A stretch of DNA of 64,000 nt from Methylotenera sp. (GTDB lineage: Bacteria > Pseudomonadota > Gammaproteobacteria > Burkholderiales > Methylophilaceae), in NCBI GenBank assembly GCA_021732365.1, contig JAKFVD010000020.1:62001-126000 (forward strand), written 5' to 3'. Position numbers and translations under genes: made by a program. The notes below the pieces were generated by a model, which worked only from the letters and a program-made list of their open reading frames with translations, searched no databases and had not been told where the DNA came from. This document shows, piece after piece, positions 19,802-28,829 of this stretch. Positions within the stretch are counted from its first letter, which is position 1. The number at the start of each line of letters is the position of its first letter.

Positions 19802-20254
19802 ATGGATTTACGTAAACTTAAAAAATTAATCGATTTGGTAGAAGAATCTGGCATTTCTGAGCTGGAGCTTACTGAAGGTGAAGAAAAAGTACGCATCAGC
19901 CGTGCGTTAATGCCCAGCAATGCGCCTGTTATGCAGTACATGGCTGCACCGCTGACAGCGCCTGTTGCGCAATCTGCACCTGTGCCAACCGCGGCGGCAC
20001 CTGTTGTGGCCGAAGTTGAAGGTCACACGGTTAAATCTCCCATGGTAGGTACGTTCTACAGATCTTCATCTCCTGACGCAAAACCGTTTGTAGACGTAGG
20101 TAGCAAAGTGGCTGTAGGCGATACTTTATGTATTATCGAAGCCATGAAGTTACTCAACGAAATCGAATCAGATGTAGCAGGCGTGGTGAAAAAAATATTG
20201 CTAGAAAACGGTCAGCCAGTTGAATACGGCGAGCCATTGTTTATTATTGAATAA
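19802..20254 (+). CDS. accB: Biotin carboxyl carrier protein of acetyl-CoA carboxylase
   Basis: 150 residues. The N-terminal helix [20 protein letters not shown] is typical, followed by an Ala/Pro-rich linker (about 45-75) and the biotinyl domain (about 76-150) with the biotinylation site EAMKLLNEI. It carries the carboxybiotin between AccC and the carboxyltransferase in the first step of fatty acid synthesis. AccC begins 20 bp later, so the two are co-transcribed. The 95-bp gap before it contains the putative leader. Confidence 0.97.
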   Translation: MDLRKLKKLIDLVEESGISELELTEGEEKVRISRALMPSNAPVMQYMAAPLTAPVAQSAPVPTAAAPVVAEVEGHTVKSPMVGTFYRSSSPDAKPFVDVGSKVAVGDTLCIIEAMKLLNEIESDVAGVVKKILLENGQPVEYGEPLFIIE

Positions 20255-20274
20255 TTGCGATTGGTTGATGAAAT

Positions 20275-21624
20275 ATGTTTGAAAAGATACTAATCGCTAA
20301 CCGTGGAGAGATTGCTCTCCGCGTGCAACGTGCCTGCCGCGAGCTTGGGATTAAAACAGTTGCAGTACACTCGGTCGCAGATAAAGAGGCTAAATACGTC
20401 AAATTAGCAGACGAATCGGTATGTATCGGCCCAGCGGCATCTAGTCTGAGTTATCTGAATATTCCAGCGGTAATTAGTGCTGCCGAAGTGACGGACGCCC
20501 AAGCGATTCACCCTGGTTATGGATTTTTATCAGAAAATGCCGATTTTGCAGAACGTGTAGAGCAAAGCGGCTTCGTTTTTATTGGTCCACGCGCTGAAAC
20601 CATTCGCTTAATGGGTGATAAAGTCTCTGCCAAAGACGCCATGAAGAAAGCAGGTGTGCCTTGCGTTCCTGGGTCTGAAGGCGCATTGCCAGATGACCCT
20701 GTTGAAATTATCAAAACCGCTAAAAAAGTGGGCTATCCAGTTATTATTAAGGCGGCTGGCGGCGGCGGCGGACGTGGCATGCGCGTGGTACACACCGAAG
20801 CAGCATTGGTAAATGCGGTGAATATGACCAAAGCAGAAGCGCAAGCTGCTTTTGGTAACCCCATGGTGTACATGGAAAAGTTTTTAGAAAATCCACGCCA
20901 TATTGAAATTCAAATTTTGGCAGATCAACATGGTAATGCTGTTTACTTGGGTGATCGTGATTGCTCTATGCAACGCCGCCATCAAAAAATCATCGAAGAG
21001 GCGCCATCTCCGCTATTAAGCCCTAGAATTCGCGATAAAATCGGCGAACGTTGTGCAGAAGCTTGCCGCAAAATTAAATATCGCGGTGCTGGTACATTTG
21101 AATTTTTGTACGAAAATGGCGAATTTTACTTTATTGAGATGAATACGCGCTTGCAAGTTGAGCACACTGTGACAGAGATGATTACAGGTATCGACTTGGT
21201 ACAACAGCAAATTTTTGTAGCCGCAGGAGAAAAGCTCGCTTTCCGTCAACGCGATATTGAGCTGCGTGGACATGCGATTGAATGTCGCATTAATGCTGAA
21301 GACCCGTACAGCTTCGTGCCATCGCCCGGTAAATTGACGACTTTCCACATGCCAGGCGGCCCTGGTGTACGTATCGATACACATGCATATGCTGGCTACG
21401 TTGTGCCGCCACATTATGATTCGATGATAGGTAAGCTGATTACACACGGTGCCACACGTGAGCAAGCCATTGCGCGCATGCGTATCGCACTATCGGAAAT
21501 GCTGGTGGACGGTATCAAAACCAATATTCCATTGCATGCCGATTTAATGGCAGATGCTGCTTTCCATTTGGGCGGCACTAGCATTCATTATCTTGAACAA
21601 AAATTAGGTATTAGCCATAAATAA
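20275..21624 (+). CDS. accC: Biotin carboxylase subunit of acetyl-CoA carboxylase
   Basis: 449 residues, standard length. It carboxylates AccB-biotin using ATP and bicarbonate. ATP-grasp landmarks are all present: [52 protein letters not shown] (glycine-rich lid), [39 protein letters not shown] (catalytic Glu and Asn) and [13 protein letters not shown]. It follows accB by 20 bp and precedes prmA by 24 bp, an order common in gammaproteobacteria and betaproteobacteria. Confidence 0.98.
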   Translation: MFEKILIANRGEIALRVQRACRELGIKTVAVHSVADKEAKYVKLADESVCIGPAASSLSYLNIPAVISAAEVTDAQAIHPGYGFLSENADFAERVEQSGFVFIGPRAETIRLMGDKVSAKDAMKKAGVPCVPGSEGALPDDPVEIIKTAKKVGYPVIIKAAGGGGGRGMRVVHTEAALVNAVNMTKAEAQAAFGNPMVYMEKFLENPRHIEIQILADQHGNAVYLGDRDCSMQRRHQKIIEEAPSPLLSPRIRDKIGERCAEACRKIKYRGAGTFEFLYENGEFYFIEMNTRLQVEHTVTEMITGIDLVQQQIFVAAGEKLAFRQRDIELRGHAIECRINAEDPYSFVPSPGKLTTFHMPGGPGVRIDTHAYAGYVVPPHYDSMIGKLITHGATREQAIARMRIALSEMLVDGIKTNIPLHADLMADAAFHLGGTSIHYLEQKLGISHK

Positions 21625-21648
21625 ATTCTGTACTGGTGACAACAACTG

Positions 21649-22548
21649 ATGGCTTGGCTATTACTTAAAATTCAGGCAGATGAACAAAATGCAGACACCA
21701 TTAGTGATGCATTGATGGATTTAGGTGCCTTATCTGCCAGTATTGAAGATGCGTTTGCTGAAACAGCGTCCGAACAAGCCATCTTTGGCGAGCCAGGCGA
21801 TCCACCGCCGGGTATCTGGCAACAGAATATCGTCACCGCTATGTTTGACGCTGACACCAATTTTGAGCAGGTGATTCAAACATTGAGTGCGGCCACTGCT
21901 ACCACACATTTTCAATACAGCACTGAAGTGATTGAAGAGCAAGATTGGGTGCGTGCTACGCAAGCGCAATTCGACCCGATTAAAATCACGAATAAATTAT
22001 GGATAGTGCCGACTTGGCATCAATCCAATTGGCTAGAAAGTGCGCAAGAAGACGCTATCAACATCATTTTGGACCCTGGTTTGGCTTTTGGCACTGGCAG
22101 CCACCCTACTACGCATTTATGCCTAGAATGGCTGACCAAAACCATGCCTGCGCAGTCGGTTTTAGATTACGGCTGTGGCTCAGGAATTTTGGCGATTGCA
22201 GCCAAAAAATTGGGCGCGCAAGAAGTTGTGGGTGTAGACATCGACGACCAAGCAATTGTCGCCAGCCATTACAACGCAGAACAAAACCAGGTAGACGTAC
22301 AATTTTTTGATGCCAATGCATTTGCACACCATACATTTGATGTCGTTGTTGCCAATATTTTGTCTAGTGCACTGATGGTGCTGGCACCTGTTTTAGCTAA
22401 ATATTGCAAAATAGGTGGTCAGTTGGCACTTTCTGGCATTCTGGAAACGCAAACCGAAGCGTTAACAGAGCGCTATAGTGAATGGTTCATTATGGATGCG
22501 CCACGCCAACAGGATGCTTGGATACTACTCACCGGCATTAAAAAATGA
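21649..22548 (+). CDS. prmA: Ribosomal protein L11 methyltransferase
   Basis: 299 residues. It trimethylates ribosomal protein L11 using SAM. The N-terminal L11-recognition domain is followed by the methyltransferase core: DPGLAFGTGSHPTTHLCLEW, VLDYGCGSGILAIAAKKLGA (SAM-binding motif I), VGVDIDDQAI and FDVVVANILSSAL. The stop codon overlaps the start of the next gene (22545-22548), suggesting coupled translation. Confidence 0.96.
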   Translation: MAWLLLKIQADEQNADTISDALMDLGALSASIEDAFAETASEQAIFGEPGDPPPGIWQQNIVTAMFDADTNFEQVIQTLSAATATTHFQYSTEVIEEQDWVRATQAQFDPIKITNKLWIVPTWHQSNWLESAQEDAINIILDPGLAFGTGSHPTTHLCLEWLTKTMPAQSVLDYGCGSGILAIAAKKLGAQEVVGVDIDDQAIVASHYNAEQNQVDVQFFDANAFAHHTFDVVVANILSSALMVLAPVLAKYCKIGGQLALSGILETQTEALTERYSEWFIMDAPRQQDAWILLTGIKK

Positions 22549-23543
22549 ACTACATTACCTCCTGCCCCGCTTGCGAAACGCAGTTTTTACTGAATATCGA
22601 TCATTTAAAAGCGTATCGCGGCAAAGTAAGGTGCGGTCATTGTGGTCATATATTTAATGCCAAAAATAGATTAACTGAAGTGACCGATGAGATTCGCAAT
22701 GCTGGTGACAATGCCTCCGTTGAACATAACATCAGTTTAGAAGCCAGCTATACGATTAGTGACACAGACGATTATGACATTGAAAGCGCTAGGTTAGAAC
22801 ACCATGAATCTGCACGTGCTGTAGATGAAAAGCCAATCAGCGAAGTATTGAATGTGGTATTGGAAACAGTGCCGAACCTTTCCGATTTGAATACTCAAAA
22901 CGAATTAAGTAAGCATCAAAAAACAAGTAGAGACTATTCCAATAGACCGTATATCAGCACTCAGACTCCTGCTTCAATTGCTGAAGAAGATTTAGATATT
23001 GATGCGATTCGTGCGCCTATTTTTATTGACGACTTAACTACTGACCCTAAATTTCAACTCAACAAACCAAAGCGTAATATTTGGTTAATACTTGCAGTGT
23101 TATTGCTGATAGTTTTTGCTTTATTACAAAGCGTTTATTTTTTACGCTCAACAATCGCCGCCAATTATCCGCAATTTAAGCCTTATTTACAGCAAGCTTG
23201 CGCCTATTTAAGTTGCAAAGTTAACCTACCGCAGCATCTAGATTTACTGACAATCGACGACTCTGATATGCAAGAAAGCGATGATTATCAAGACGTGATT
23301 AATTTTTCTAGCCTACTCATTAACAACGCACCACATGCGCAAGCCTACCCTAATATAGAGCTAACCCTTACCGATATTGACGATAAACCCGTATTAAGAA
23401 AGCTGGTGCGGCCACAAGAATATTTAAGCTTAAATGATAATGTGGTTAATGGCATTGCTGCACGTGAAGAAATTCGTATTAAGCTTGCGATTAACGTGCA
23501 AAATCTATCGGTTGCGGGCTATCGCGTACTGCTCACTTATTAA
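22545..23543 (+). CDS. Zinc-ribbon (MJ0042-type) membrane protein, DUF3426-like
   Basis: 332 residues. The N-terminus has a four-cysteine zinc ribbon, CPACETQFLL ... VRCGHCGHIFNA (about residues 8-42). A long acidic, low-complexity region (45-175) follows, then one membrane helix (IWLILAVLLLIVFALLQSVY, about 181-200) and a C-terminal periplasmic DUF3426 domain. Such proteins are regularly found just after prmA in betaproteobacteria; no biochemical function is established to my knowledge. It overlaps prmA by 4 bp. Downstream lies a 179-bp AT-rich gap and then pqqA. Confidence 0.85.
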   Translation: MNYITSCPACETQFLLNIDHLKAYRGKVRCGHCGHIFNAKNRLTEVTDEIRNAGDNASVEHNISLEASYTISDTDDYDIESARLEHHESARAVDEKPISEVLNVVLETVPNLSDLNTQNELSKHQKTSRDYSNRPYISTQTPASIAEEDLDIDAIRAPIFIDDLTTDPKFQLNKPKRNIWLILAVLLLIVFALLQSVYFLRSTIAANYPQFKPYLQQACAYLSCKVNLPQHLDLLTIDDSDMQESDDYQDVINFSSLLINNAPHAQAYPNIELTLTDIDDKPVLRKLVRPQEYLSLNDNVVNGIAAREEIRIKLAINVQNLSVAGYRVLLTY

Positions 23544-23722
23544 TGACATGATTTTAATTTCACTTATGCATCTATTTAATTTGTGTATCTATTAAGTGGT
23601 ACATCTAATGAAAATCATTAGCGTGTTTTAATAACATCACATACGCTTTACTTTTAACTAATCTGTATTGTTCAAGTCATAGATTGTGTAGTTAACTTAA
23701 ACGAAATTTTTAGGAGATTATT

Positions 23723-23794
23723 ATGTGGACAACACCAGCAGCTACAGAAATGCGTTTTGGCTTTGAAGTTACAATGTACGTAATGAATAAATAA
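23723..23794 (+). CDS. pqqA: Coenzyme PQQ precursor peptide PqqA
   Basis: This 23-residue peptide begins MWTTPAATEMRFGFEVTMY and ends VMNK. It matches PqqA in length, in the Met-Trp-x-x-Pro start and in the E-V-T-x-Y core, where Glu15 and Tyr19 are the residues cross-linked by PqqE and excised to make pyrroloquinoline quinone. A strong ribosome site (taggaga) lies 7-8 bp before the ATG and a rho-independent terminator follows, so the gene forms its own short transcript. pqqB, C, D and E are not in the window, making it a stand-alone copy. PQQ is the cofactor of methanol dehydrogenases, which fits a methylotroph. Confidence 0.92.
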   Translation: MWTTPAATEMRFGFEVTMYVMNK

Positions 23795-23810
23795 GCTTTA
23801 TTGCTTAATT

Positions 23811-23838
23811 AAAAAGGCACTTTATAAGTGCCTTTTTT
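23811..23838. terminator. Rho-independent terminator between pqqA and oxyR
   Basis: AAAAGGCACTT-TAT-AAGTGCCTTTT forms an 11-bp stem flanked by A and T runs, so it can stop transcription from pqqA and, on the other strand, from oxyR. Confidence 0.9.
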
Positions 23839-23872
23839 GTTGTCTGTCAGTTATTAAGATTGATTAAAGCAA

Positions 23873-24775
23873 TCAAGTAACCATTTTCATATAATCTGAA
23901 TCAATCGCCCTAATTGCATCCACAATTATTTCTACCGTTTCTAACCGAACAAAGCTTTTACGCCAAGCAATTGCAATACGTCTAGTGGGCGCTGGGCTGG
24001 TAAATGGAATCACCTTGATTAATGGGTTGTTATAGCGCGCCGCAGTTGCAGAGCAAGGCAAAACCGTAATACCCAGATTTGAAGCCACCATATTACGAAT
24101 CGTTTCTAGTGAATTGCCTTGTAGCACCTCGCCTTTTCGCGATAGCTCTGGGCAAGCTTGCGTGACTTGATTGCTGAAACAATGCCCGCTATTAAGCAAC
24201 AGCACTTTTTCGTCTGACAGTTCTTCAGGATTAATTTGTTTGCGCCTTGCCCAATGGTGATCGCTTGGTACCACCACATCGAACTCCTCATCATAAAGCG
24301 CTTTATATTGCAAACCTGGCACATCAAACGGCAGCGCAATAATCGCCACATCAATCACTCCATTACGTAATTGTGCCTCTAGATTTGCGGTTAGGTTTTC
24401 TTCTACTTCTAGCGGCATATCTGGCGCAGTTTGCCGCAAAATAGGAATAATCTCTGGCAATAAATAAGGGCCAACTGAATGAATCATGCCTAATTTTAAA
24501 GCACCTTTTAATTGATTTTTGCCTAACTCAGCAAGCTGTTTGATTCTGCCCGCTTCTTCTAACACACGCGATGCTTGCTCAATAATTTTCACGCCAATTT
24601 CTGTTGGCGTGACATCTGAGCGGCTACGCTCAAATATCATCACGTTTAATTCTTGTTCTAATTTTTTGATACCTAAACTCAATGCGGGCTGGGTAACAAA
24701 ACACTTCTCTGCCGCACGCCTAAAATTGCGCTCTTGCGCAACGGCCATTACAAACTTCAGTTCGATTAATGTCAT
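23873..24775 (-). CDS. oxyR: OxyR, hydrogen-peroxide-sensing LysR-type regulator
   Basis: 300 residues. The LysR-type helix-turn-helix is at the N-terminus (FRRAAEKCFVTQPALSLGIK). The regulatory domain contains NSGHCFSNQVTQACPEL, giving Cys199 and Cys208 at exactly the positions of the redox pair of E. coli OxyR, whose disulfide activates the protein. Length is normal. It is transcribed away from the catalase gene at 25058, and the 282-bp region between them should carry its operator, which suggests that it controls katA. An imperfect dyad (GTATC ... GATAC) lies at 24893-24914. Confidence 0.95.
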   Translation of the reverse strand: MTLIELKFVMAVAQERNFRRAAEKCFVTQPALSLGIKKLEQELNVMIFERSRSDVTPTEIGVKIIEQASRVLEEAGRIKQLAELGKNQLKGALKLGMIHSVGPYLLPEIIPILRQTAPDMPLEVEENLTANLEAQLRNGVIDVAIIALPFDVPGLQYKALYDEEFDVVVPSDHHWARRKQINPEELSDEKVLLLNSGHCFSNQVTQACPELSRKGEVLQGNSLETIRNMVASNLGITVLPCSATAARYNNPLIKVIPFTSPAPTRRIAIAWRKSFVRLETVEIIVDAIRAIDSDYMKMVT

Positions 24776-24936
24776 TTTTATATCGCTTTTAATCAGTAAA
24801 ATTTATCATACATTGATTAATTTAATTTATCAACAGTATCAAAACATACAATTATACAAATGGCACACGCTTCTCTAGAATGCACCACATGGTATCTACT
24901 ATTAGATGGATACAAACACTTTAAAAGGAGCAAACT

Positions 24937-25011
24937 ATGTTACAACATGTATTGAATCAGCCTAGCCAGATGCTTGTTGAACTTCTGGCGTCCTACGCAC
25001 TAACGCATTAA
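24937..25011 (+). CDS. 24-codon ORF with strong ribosome site upstream of katA
   Basis: ATG at 24937 sits 6-7 bp after AAAAGGAG, a near-ideal ribosome site, and the frame encodes a 24-residue peptide (MLQHVLNQPSQMLVELL and onward) ending at TAA 25011, 46 bp before katA. It is hydrophobic in the middle but too short for a clear membrane segment. It could be a leader peptide, a small stress protein or chance. The ribosome site is the only evidence. Confidence 0.4.
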   Translation: MLQHVLNQPSQMLVELLASYALTH

Positions 25012-25057
25012 CAAGGTATTTATAGCTACACTACAAATTGATTATTAGGAGAGCAAC

Positions 25058-26572
25058 ATGACTAAAAATGTATTAACCACCTCAGCTGGCGCACCAGTGG
25101 CCGATGATAACAACAGCATTTCAGTGGGTGCGCGTGGACCATTAACTTATGACAACCATTACTTATTTGAAAAATTAGCCCATTTTAACCGTGAGCGTAT
25201 TCCAGAACGTGTTGTGCATGCCCGTGGTACGGCTGCTCATGGCACTTTTACGGTGACTAAAAGTTTAAAAGACGTGACCATTGCCAACTTTTTACAAGAA
25301 GTTGGCCAACAAACCGATGTATTTTTACGCTTTTCAACCGTTGGTGGCGGCCAAGATTCTAGCGATTATGCACGTGACCCGCGCGGCTTTTCGGTGAAGT
25401 TTTATACCAAAGAAGGTAACTGGGATATGGTGGGTAATAATACGCCGGTATTTTTCTTGAATGACCCAATTAAGTTTCCTGACTTTATTCATAGCCAAAA
25501 GAAAGACGCGCGTACCAATTTACCAAACCCAGCTAATGCGTTTGAATTTTGGGCCAATCACCCGCAATCATTACACCAAATGACCATTTTGATGTCTGAT
25601 CGCGGCATTCCTGCGTCTTATCGCCATGTGCACGGTTTTAGTAGCCACACATTAAGCTTTTACAATGCAAAAGGTGAGCGTTTCTGGTGCAAATGGCACT
25701 TTAAAACCAATCAAGGTATTAAAACCTTAACCAATGAAGAAGCGGCAAAAATGCCAGCAAATGGCGCGCAAAAAGATTTGGTTGAGGCGATTGATAGGGG
25801 CGATTTTCCGTCATGGCGCGTTGAGGTACAAATCATGACAGAAGAAGAAGCTAAAAATTATCATATCAATCCGTTTGATTTAACCAAAGTGTGGCCCTAT
25901 GCTGATTTTCCAGTGATTGAAATCGGCAAGTTAGAGTTAAACAAAAACGTGAACAATTACTTTGCGGAAACTGAGCAAGTAGCATTTGCGCCAAGCAATT
26001 TTGTACCAGGCATCAATGCATCGCCAGATAAAATGTTGCAAGCTCGTTTATTGGCTTACCAGGATGCGCACCGTTACCGAGTGGGCGCGAATGTGAATCA
26101 GATTCCTATCAACGCGCCTAAATGCCCTGTTAACCACTATCAACGTGATGGTGCATTTGCAGGCATGGGTTGTCCAGTAGGGCATGGCAGCGGAAACGCT
26201 GCGGGCCACGGCAGCAGCGAAGCGAGCTATGGCAGTCAAGCCGCTACGGTAAGTGCTTCTAACTTCTTTCCTAACGATAGAGCGAATGACGGCGCGCCAG
26301 TACCCGCACCGCAGGTGGCAGCACCACCAATGCCAGTATTGGGCGATGCCTGGATTGGGTACCATACTCAAGATGATGAAGACTATGCCAGCCAGGCAGG
26401 TGATTTGTTCCGCATTATGAACGATAGCCAAAAAGCACAGTTGTTTGGCAATATTGCAGGTGGATTATCAACTGCGAATGCGAGCATACAAGCGCGTATG
26501 TTGGCGCAATTTGTAAAAGCTGACCCTGCTTATGCGGAAGGAGTTAAAAACGCGGTTGCTGCAATGAAGTAA
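25058..26572 (+). CDS. katA: Heme catalase (KatA type, clade 3-like)
   Basis: 504 residues. It disproportionates hydrogen peroxide. Active-site His is in RIPERVVHARG (His54), the distal Asn in DMVGNNTPVFF, and the proximal Tyr with the heme-anchoring Arg in LLAYQDAHRYRVGANVNQIP. A Gly/Ser/His-rich segment (MGCPVGHGSGNAAGHGSS, about residues 369-386) and a Pro/Ala-rich linker separate the catalase core from a short C-terminal immune-responsive-type helix region. Ribosome site taggagag precedes the ATG. OxyR is encoded divergently and is the likely peroxide-dependent activator. A terminator follows directly. Confidence 0.96.
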   Translation: MTKNVLTTSAGAPVADDNNSISVGARGPLTYDNHYLFEKLAHFNRERIPERVVHARGTAAHGTFTVTKSLKDVTIANFLQEVGQQTDVFLRFSTVGGGQDSSDYARDPRGFSVKFYTKEGNWDMVGNNTPVFFLNDPIKFPDFIHSQKKDARTNLPNPANAFEFWANHPQSLHQMTILMSDRGIPASYRHVHGFSSHTLSFYNAKGERFWCKWHFKTNQGIKTLTNEEAAKMPANGAQKDLVEAIDRGDFPSWRVEVQIMTEEEAKNYHINPFDLTKVWPYADFPVIEIGKLELNKNVNNYFAETEQVAFAPSNFVPGINASPDKMLQARLLAYQDAHRYRVGANVNQIPINAPKCPVNHYQRDGAFAGMGCPVGHGSGNAAGHGSSEASYGSQAATVSASNFFPNDRANDGAPVPAPQVAAPPMPVLGDAWIGYHTQDDEDYASQAGDLFRIMNDSQKAQLFGNIAGGLSTANASIQARMLAQFVKADPAYAEGVKNAVAAMK

Positions 26573-26584
26573 TTTTATGTATAA

Positions 26585-26621
26585 AAGAAAAAGCTCGCCT
26601 TTGCGGGCTTTTTCTTTTTTT
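26585..26621 (+). terminator. Rho-independent terminator of katA
   Basis: GAAAAAGCTCGC and GCGGGCTTTTTC pair over 12 bp (one G-U) around a 4-nt loop and are followed by a T run, just 15 bp after the katA stop. Confidence 0.9.
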
Positions 26622-26706
26622 GTACATTGTAAGTATTCGATACTGTTATCGACCAATTAACTCAATTATCACTTAAAATAATTACGTTATTAAACTGGAA
26701 ATCAAC

Positions 26707-26871
26707 ATGAAAACTTGGATGTGCATTATATGTGGCTTGATGTATGAAGAAGAAAAAGGCTGGCCAGAAGACGGCATTGCGCCAGGCACACGTTGGGAAG
26801 ATGTACCTGATGAGTGGTTATGCCCCGAATGTGGTGCTGGCAAAGGTGATTTTGAAATGGTCGAGTTTTAG
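26707..26871 (+). CDS. Rubredoxin
   Basis: 54 residues starting [20 protein letters not shown]. Two CxxC knuckles, CIICG and CPECGAG, bind a single iron; the spacing and the intervening aromatic and acidic residues ([20 protein letters not shown]) are those of classical rubredoxins. It is a small cytoplasmic electron carrier, often used with oxidative-stress enzymes, which fits its place after oxyR-katA. It lies alone between katA's terminator and the ParA gene. Confidence 0.95.
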   Translation: MKTWMCIICGLMYEEEKGWPEDGIAPGTRWEDVPDEWLCPECGAGKGDFEMVEF

Positions 26872-26959
26872 TATGCCAACTTAGCTGTTTAGTATGCAAT
26901 TTAAGTTAAAAGTGCGGTATGATTTTTATTGGGTAATTTGTCGATAAGACTGGATAAAT

Positions 26960-27583
26960 ATGAAAACCGTACTAGTTGCCAACCCCAAAGGCGGTAGCGG
27001 CAAAACGACACTGGCGACTAATCTTGCGGGTTATTTTGCCAGCCTGAATTACCGCGTCATGCTGTCAGATCTTGATCGCCAACAATCAGCCACCAGCTGG
27101 CTACAAAGACGCTCTGCCGAATTACCGTTTATAGAAAGCCATCAACCAAAATCTAAACAATCTGATTTTAAGGCCGAATGGCTAGTGGCAGACTCGCCAG
27201 GTGGCTTTAGGGATGAAAAGTTATCTGATGCAATTAAACAAGCCGATTGCATTATTGTGCCCGTACAACCCTCTGCTTTTGATATTGGCGCGACACAAGA
27301 TTTTTTAGATTTGTTAAATGAAGAAAAAGCAATTCGCAAACAAAAAACCTTTGTGGCGCTAGTTGGCATGCGGGTGAATAGTCGTACAAACGCTGCCATT
27401 AAATTAGCTGAATTTATGGCGCAAACCAACTTTCCTGTTTTAACCTATTTACGCAATGCACAAAGCTACGTAACCGCAGCAGAGCAAGGCTTAAGTTTAT
27501 TCGATATGCGTCCATCTTTGGTGACGCAAGACATCGAACAATGGCAGCCCTTATTAGATTGGATTAACGAAACTACGGCTTAA
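26960..27583 (+). CDS. ParA/MinD-family P-loop ATPase (orphan)
   Basis: 207 residues. The deviant Walker A motif with signature lysine is NPKGGSGKTTLATNLAG, Walker A' is LSDLDRQQSATSWL, and Walker B-like is ADSPGG. This is the short ParA class lacking an N-terminal DNA-binding domain. No parB, plasmid origin or flagellar/chemotaxis genes lie nearby, so it probably positions some chromosomal or protein cargo rather than partitioning a plasmid. Cargo unknown. Confidence 0.85.
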   Translation: MKTVLVANPKGGSGKTTLATNLAGYFASLNYRVMLSDLDRQQSATSWLQRRSAELPFIESHQPKSKQSDFKAEWLVADSPGGFRDEKLSDAIKQADCIIVPVQPSAFDIGATQDFLDLLNEEKAIRKQKTFVALVGMRVNSRTNAAIKLAEFMAQTNFPVLTYLRNAQSYVTAAEQGLSLFDMRPSLVTQDIEQWQPLLDWINETTA

Positions 27584-27722
27584 CTATTGGGCTGATTATA
27601 TCCAATGCAATACCAAGCAATTGAGATTTTTTTAAATTGCGTTAAAATATTAACCGCAAATTAGTGGTTAACTTTTTAGCCGAATACTTTTAAATCAATC
27701 GATATTTATATTGGAGAGCATT

Positions 27723-27818
27723 TTGGATTTTGTGGGCGCAGTTGGTATTTATTATTTAGCAGGTGTTTTAGTCGTTATTAGTGCAATTTTGTATGTTTGT
27801 GTTAAAAAAATTAAATAA
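27723..27818 (+). CDS. Small single-span membrane peptide (31 residues)
   Basis: A TTG start at 27723 stands 6 bp after a strong GGAGAG ribosome site. The frame encodes 31 residues beginning MDFVGAVGIYYLAGVLVV and ending VCVKKIK: a single hydrophobic span with a basic cytoplasmic end. A rho-independent terminator follows within 3 bp. The ribosome site, membrane-peptide composition and terminator together support a real small gene, with no known family. Confidence 0.5.
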   Translation: MDFVGAVGIYYLAGVLVVISAILYVCVKKIK

Positions 27819-27820
27819 AT

Positions 27821-27845
27821 AAAAAGGCCTTTTAAGGCCTTTTTA
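27821..27845. terminator. Bidirectional rho-independent terminator
   Basis: AAAAAGGCCTT-TT-AAGGCCTTTTT is a near-perfect symmetric stem flanked by A and T runs, placed between the small membrane peptide gene and the convergent response regulator gene. Confidence 0.85.
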
Positions 27846-27878
27846 GATTTTAAGCATTCTGTTTTGTTTTAGTGGCTA

Positions 27879-28826
27879 TTAATTAAAGCCACGTAATTTA
27901 GAGGCGGCTAGCGATGCCGCAGCCGTTCTTGTTTCCACACCCAGTTTCACGAAAACATGCTCTAAGTGTTTGTTAATCGTTCTGGGGCTAGTGCTTAATA
28001 TATCGCCAATATCGCGACTGGTTTTACCTTTAATTGCCCAGTACAGTACTTCTGACTCGCGTTTGGTCAGCTTAAAAGTCAGCATAAGCGCTTCTATCTG
28101 CGCGGCGTCTGACTCTTCTCTCAACACAATCACCCACTGCTCATCACTGCCAATATTTGCTGGGCTAAAACTTAAGCGCTTAGTACTTTGAATAATGGTA
28201 AGTGGCTGTAGCGTTTTGCCATCAGCATCGGCCTGATAAGCCGCCTCAATCCAATTTAATACAGGAATAGGCGTAATAAATTCACTTGATTCATTTTCTG
28301 CAAAAAAATAACTTTGTATCCACTGCCGCGCCAATGGCGTTTGCCAAACAATTTTTCCATTTTGCGGTGTAATCGCAATCGCCGCCTGACCAAAAGCATC
28401 TAAAGCACCACGTGCCTGATGCATTTGACGTGATGTTTTTAAATGGGCAGAAATTCTCGCCAGCACTTCGTTGGTGCGAATTGGCTTAGTCACATAATCC
28501 GTACCACCCGCTTGAAACGCTGCGACCACATGCTCAGATTCGGTTAATCCTGTCATAAAAATCACTGGAATATGGCTAGTTTTAGCGTTAAGTTTTAACT
28601 GTCGGCACACTTCAAAACCATCCATTTCAGGCATCATGGCATCTAGCAAAATAATATTGGGCTGCGCGGCTTGTGCGCGTTCAATCGCCACTTTACCGTT
28701 GCTGGCAACCAAGACCGCATAGCCAGATTCATCCAGCGCATCATGCAACACGGCTAAATTATCCATCACATCATCTACAATAAGTACAACGGACGATTGA
28801 TGATGATTTAAGTCTGGCCTAGCCAT
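27879..28826 (-). CDS. LuxR/FixJ-type response regulator, probable regulator of the urea/amide locus
   Basis: 315 residues. The receiver domain (about 12-130) has VLIVDDVMDNL, phospho-acceptor Asp in IILLDAMMPEMDG and the conserved Lys in YVTKPIRT. A middle PAS-like region (about 140-240) of weak similarity separates it from a C-terminal LuxR helix-turn-helix (LTKRESEVLYWAIKGKTSRDI, then TINKHLEHVFVKLGVETRT). It starts 3 bp after the hybrid kinase gene on the same strand, so the two form a pair. It is a good candidate for the factor binding the TACG-N8-CGTA dyads near this locus, but that link is inferred. Confidence 0.88.
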   Translation of the reverse strand: MARPDLNHHQSSVVLIVDDVMDNLAVLHDALDESGYAVLVASNGKVAIERAQAAQPNIILLDAMMPEMDGFEVCRQLKLNAKTSHIPVIFMTGLTESEHVVAAFQAGGTDYVTKPIRTNEVLARISAHLKTSRQMHQARGALDAFGQAAIAITPQNGKIVWQTPLARQWIQSYFFAENESSEFITPIPVLNWIEAAYQADADGKTLQPLTIIQSTKRLSFSPANIGSDEQWVIVLREESDAAQIEALMLTFKLTKRESEVLYWAIKGKTSRDIGDILSTSPRTINKHLEHVFVKLGVETRTAAASLAASKLRGFN

Positions 28827-28829
28827 ATT

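Noticed and set aside
26960..27583. ParA as sign of an integrated plasmid
   Set aside because: No parB, replication gene or attachment site is nearby and the flanking genes are chromosomal in type.
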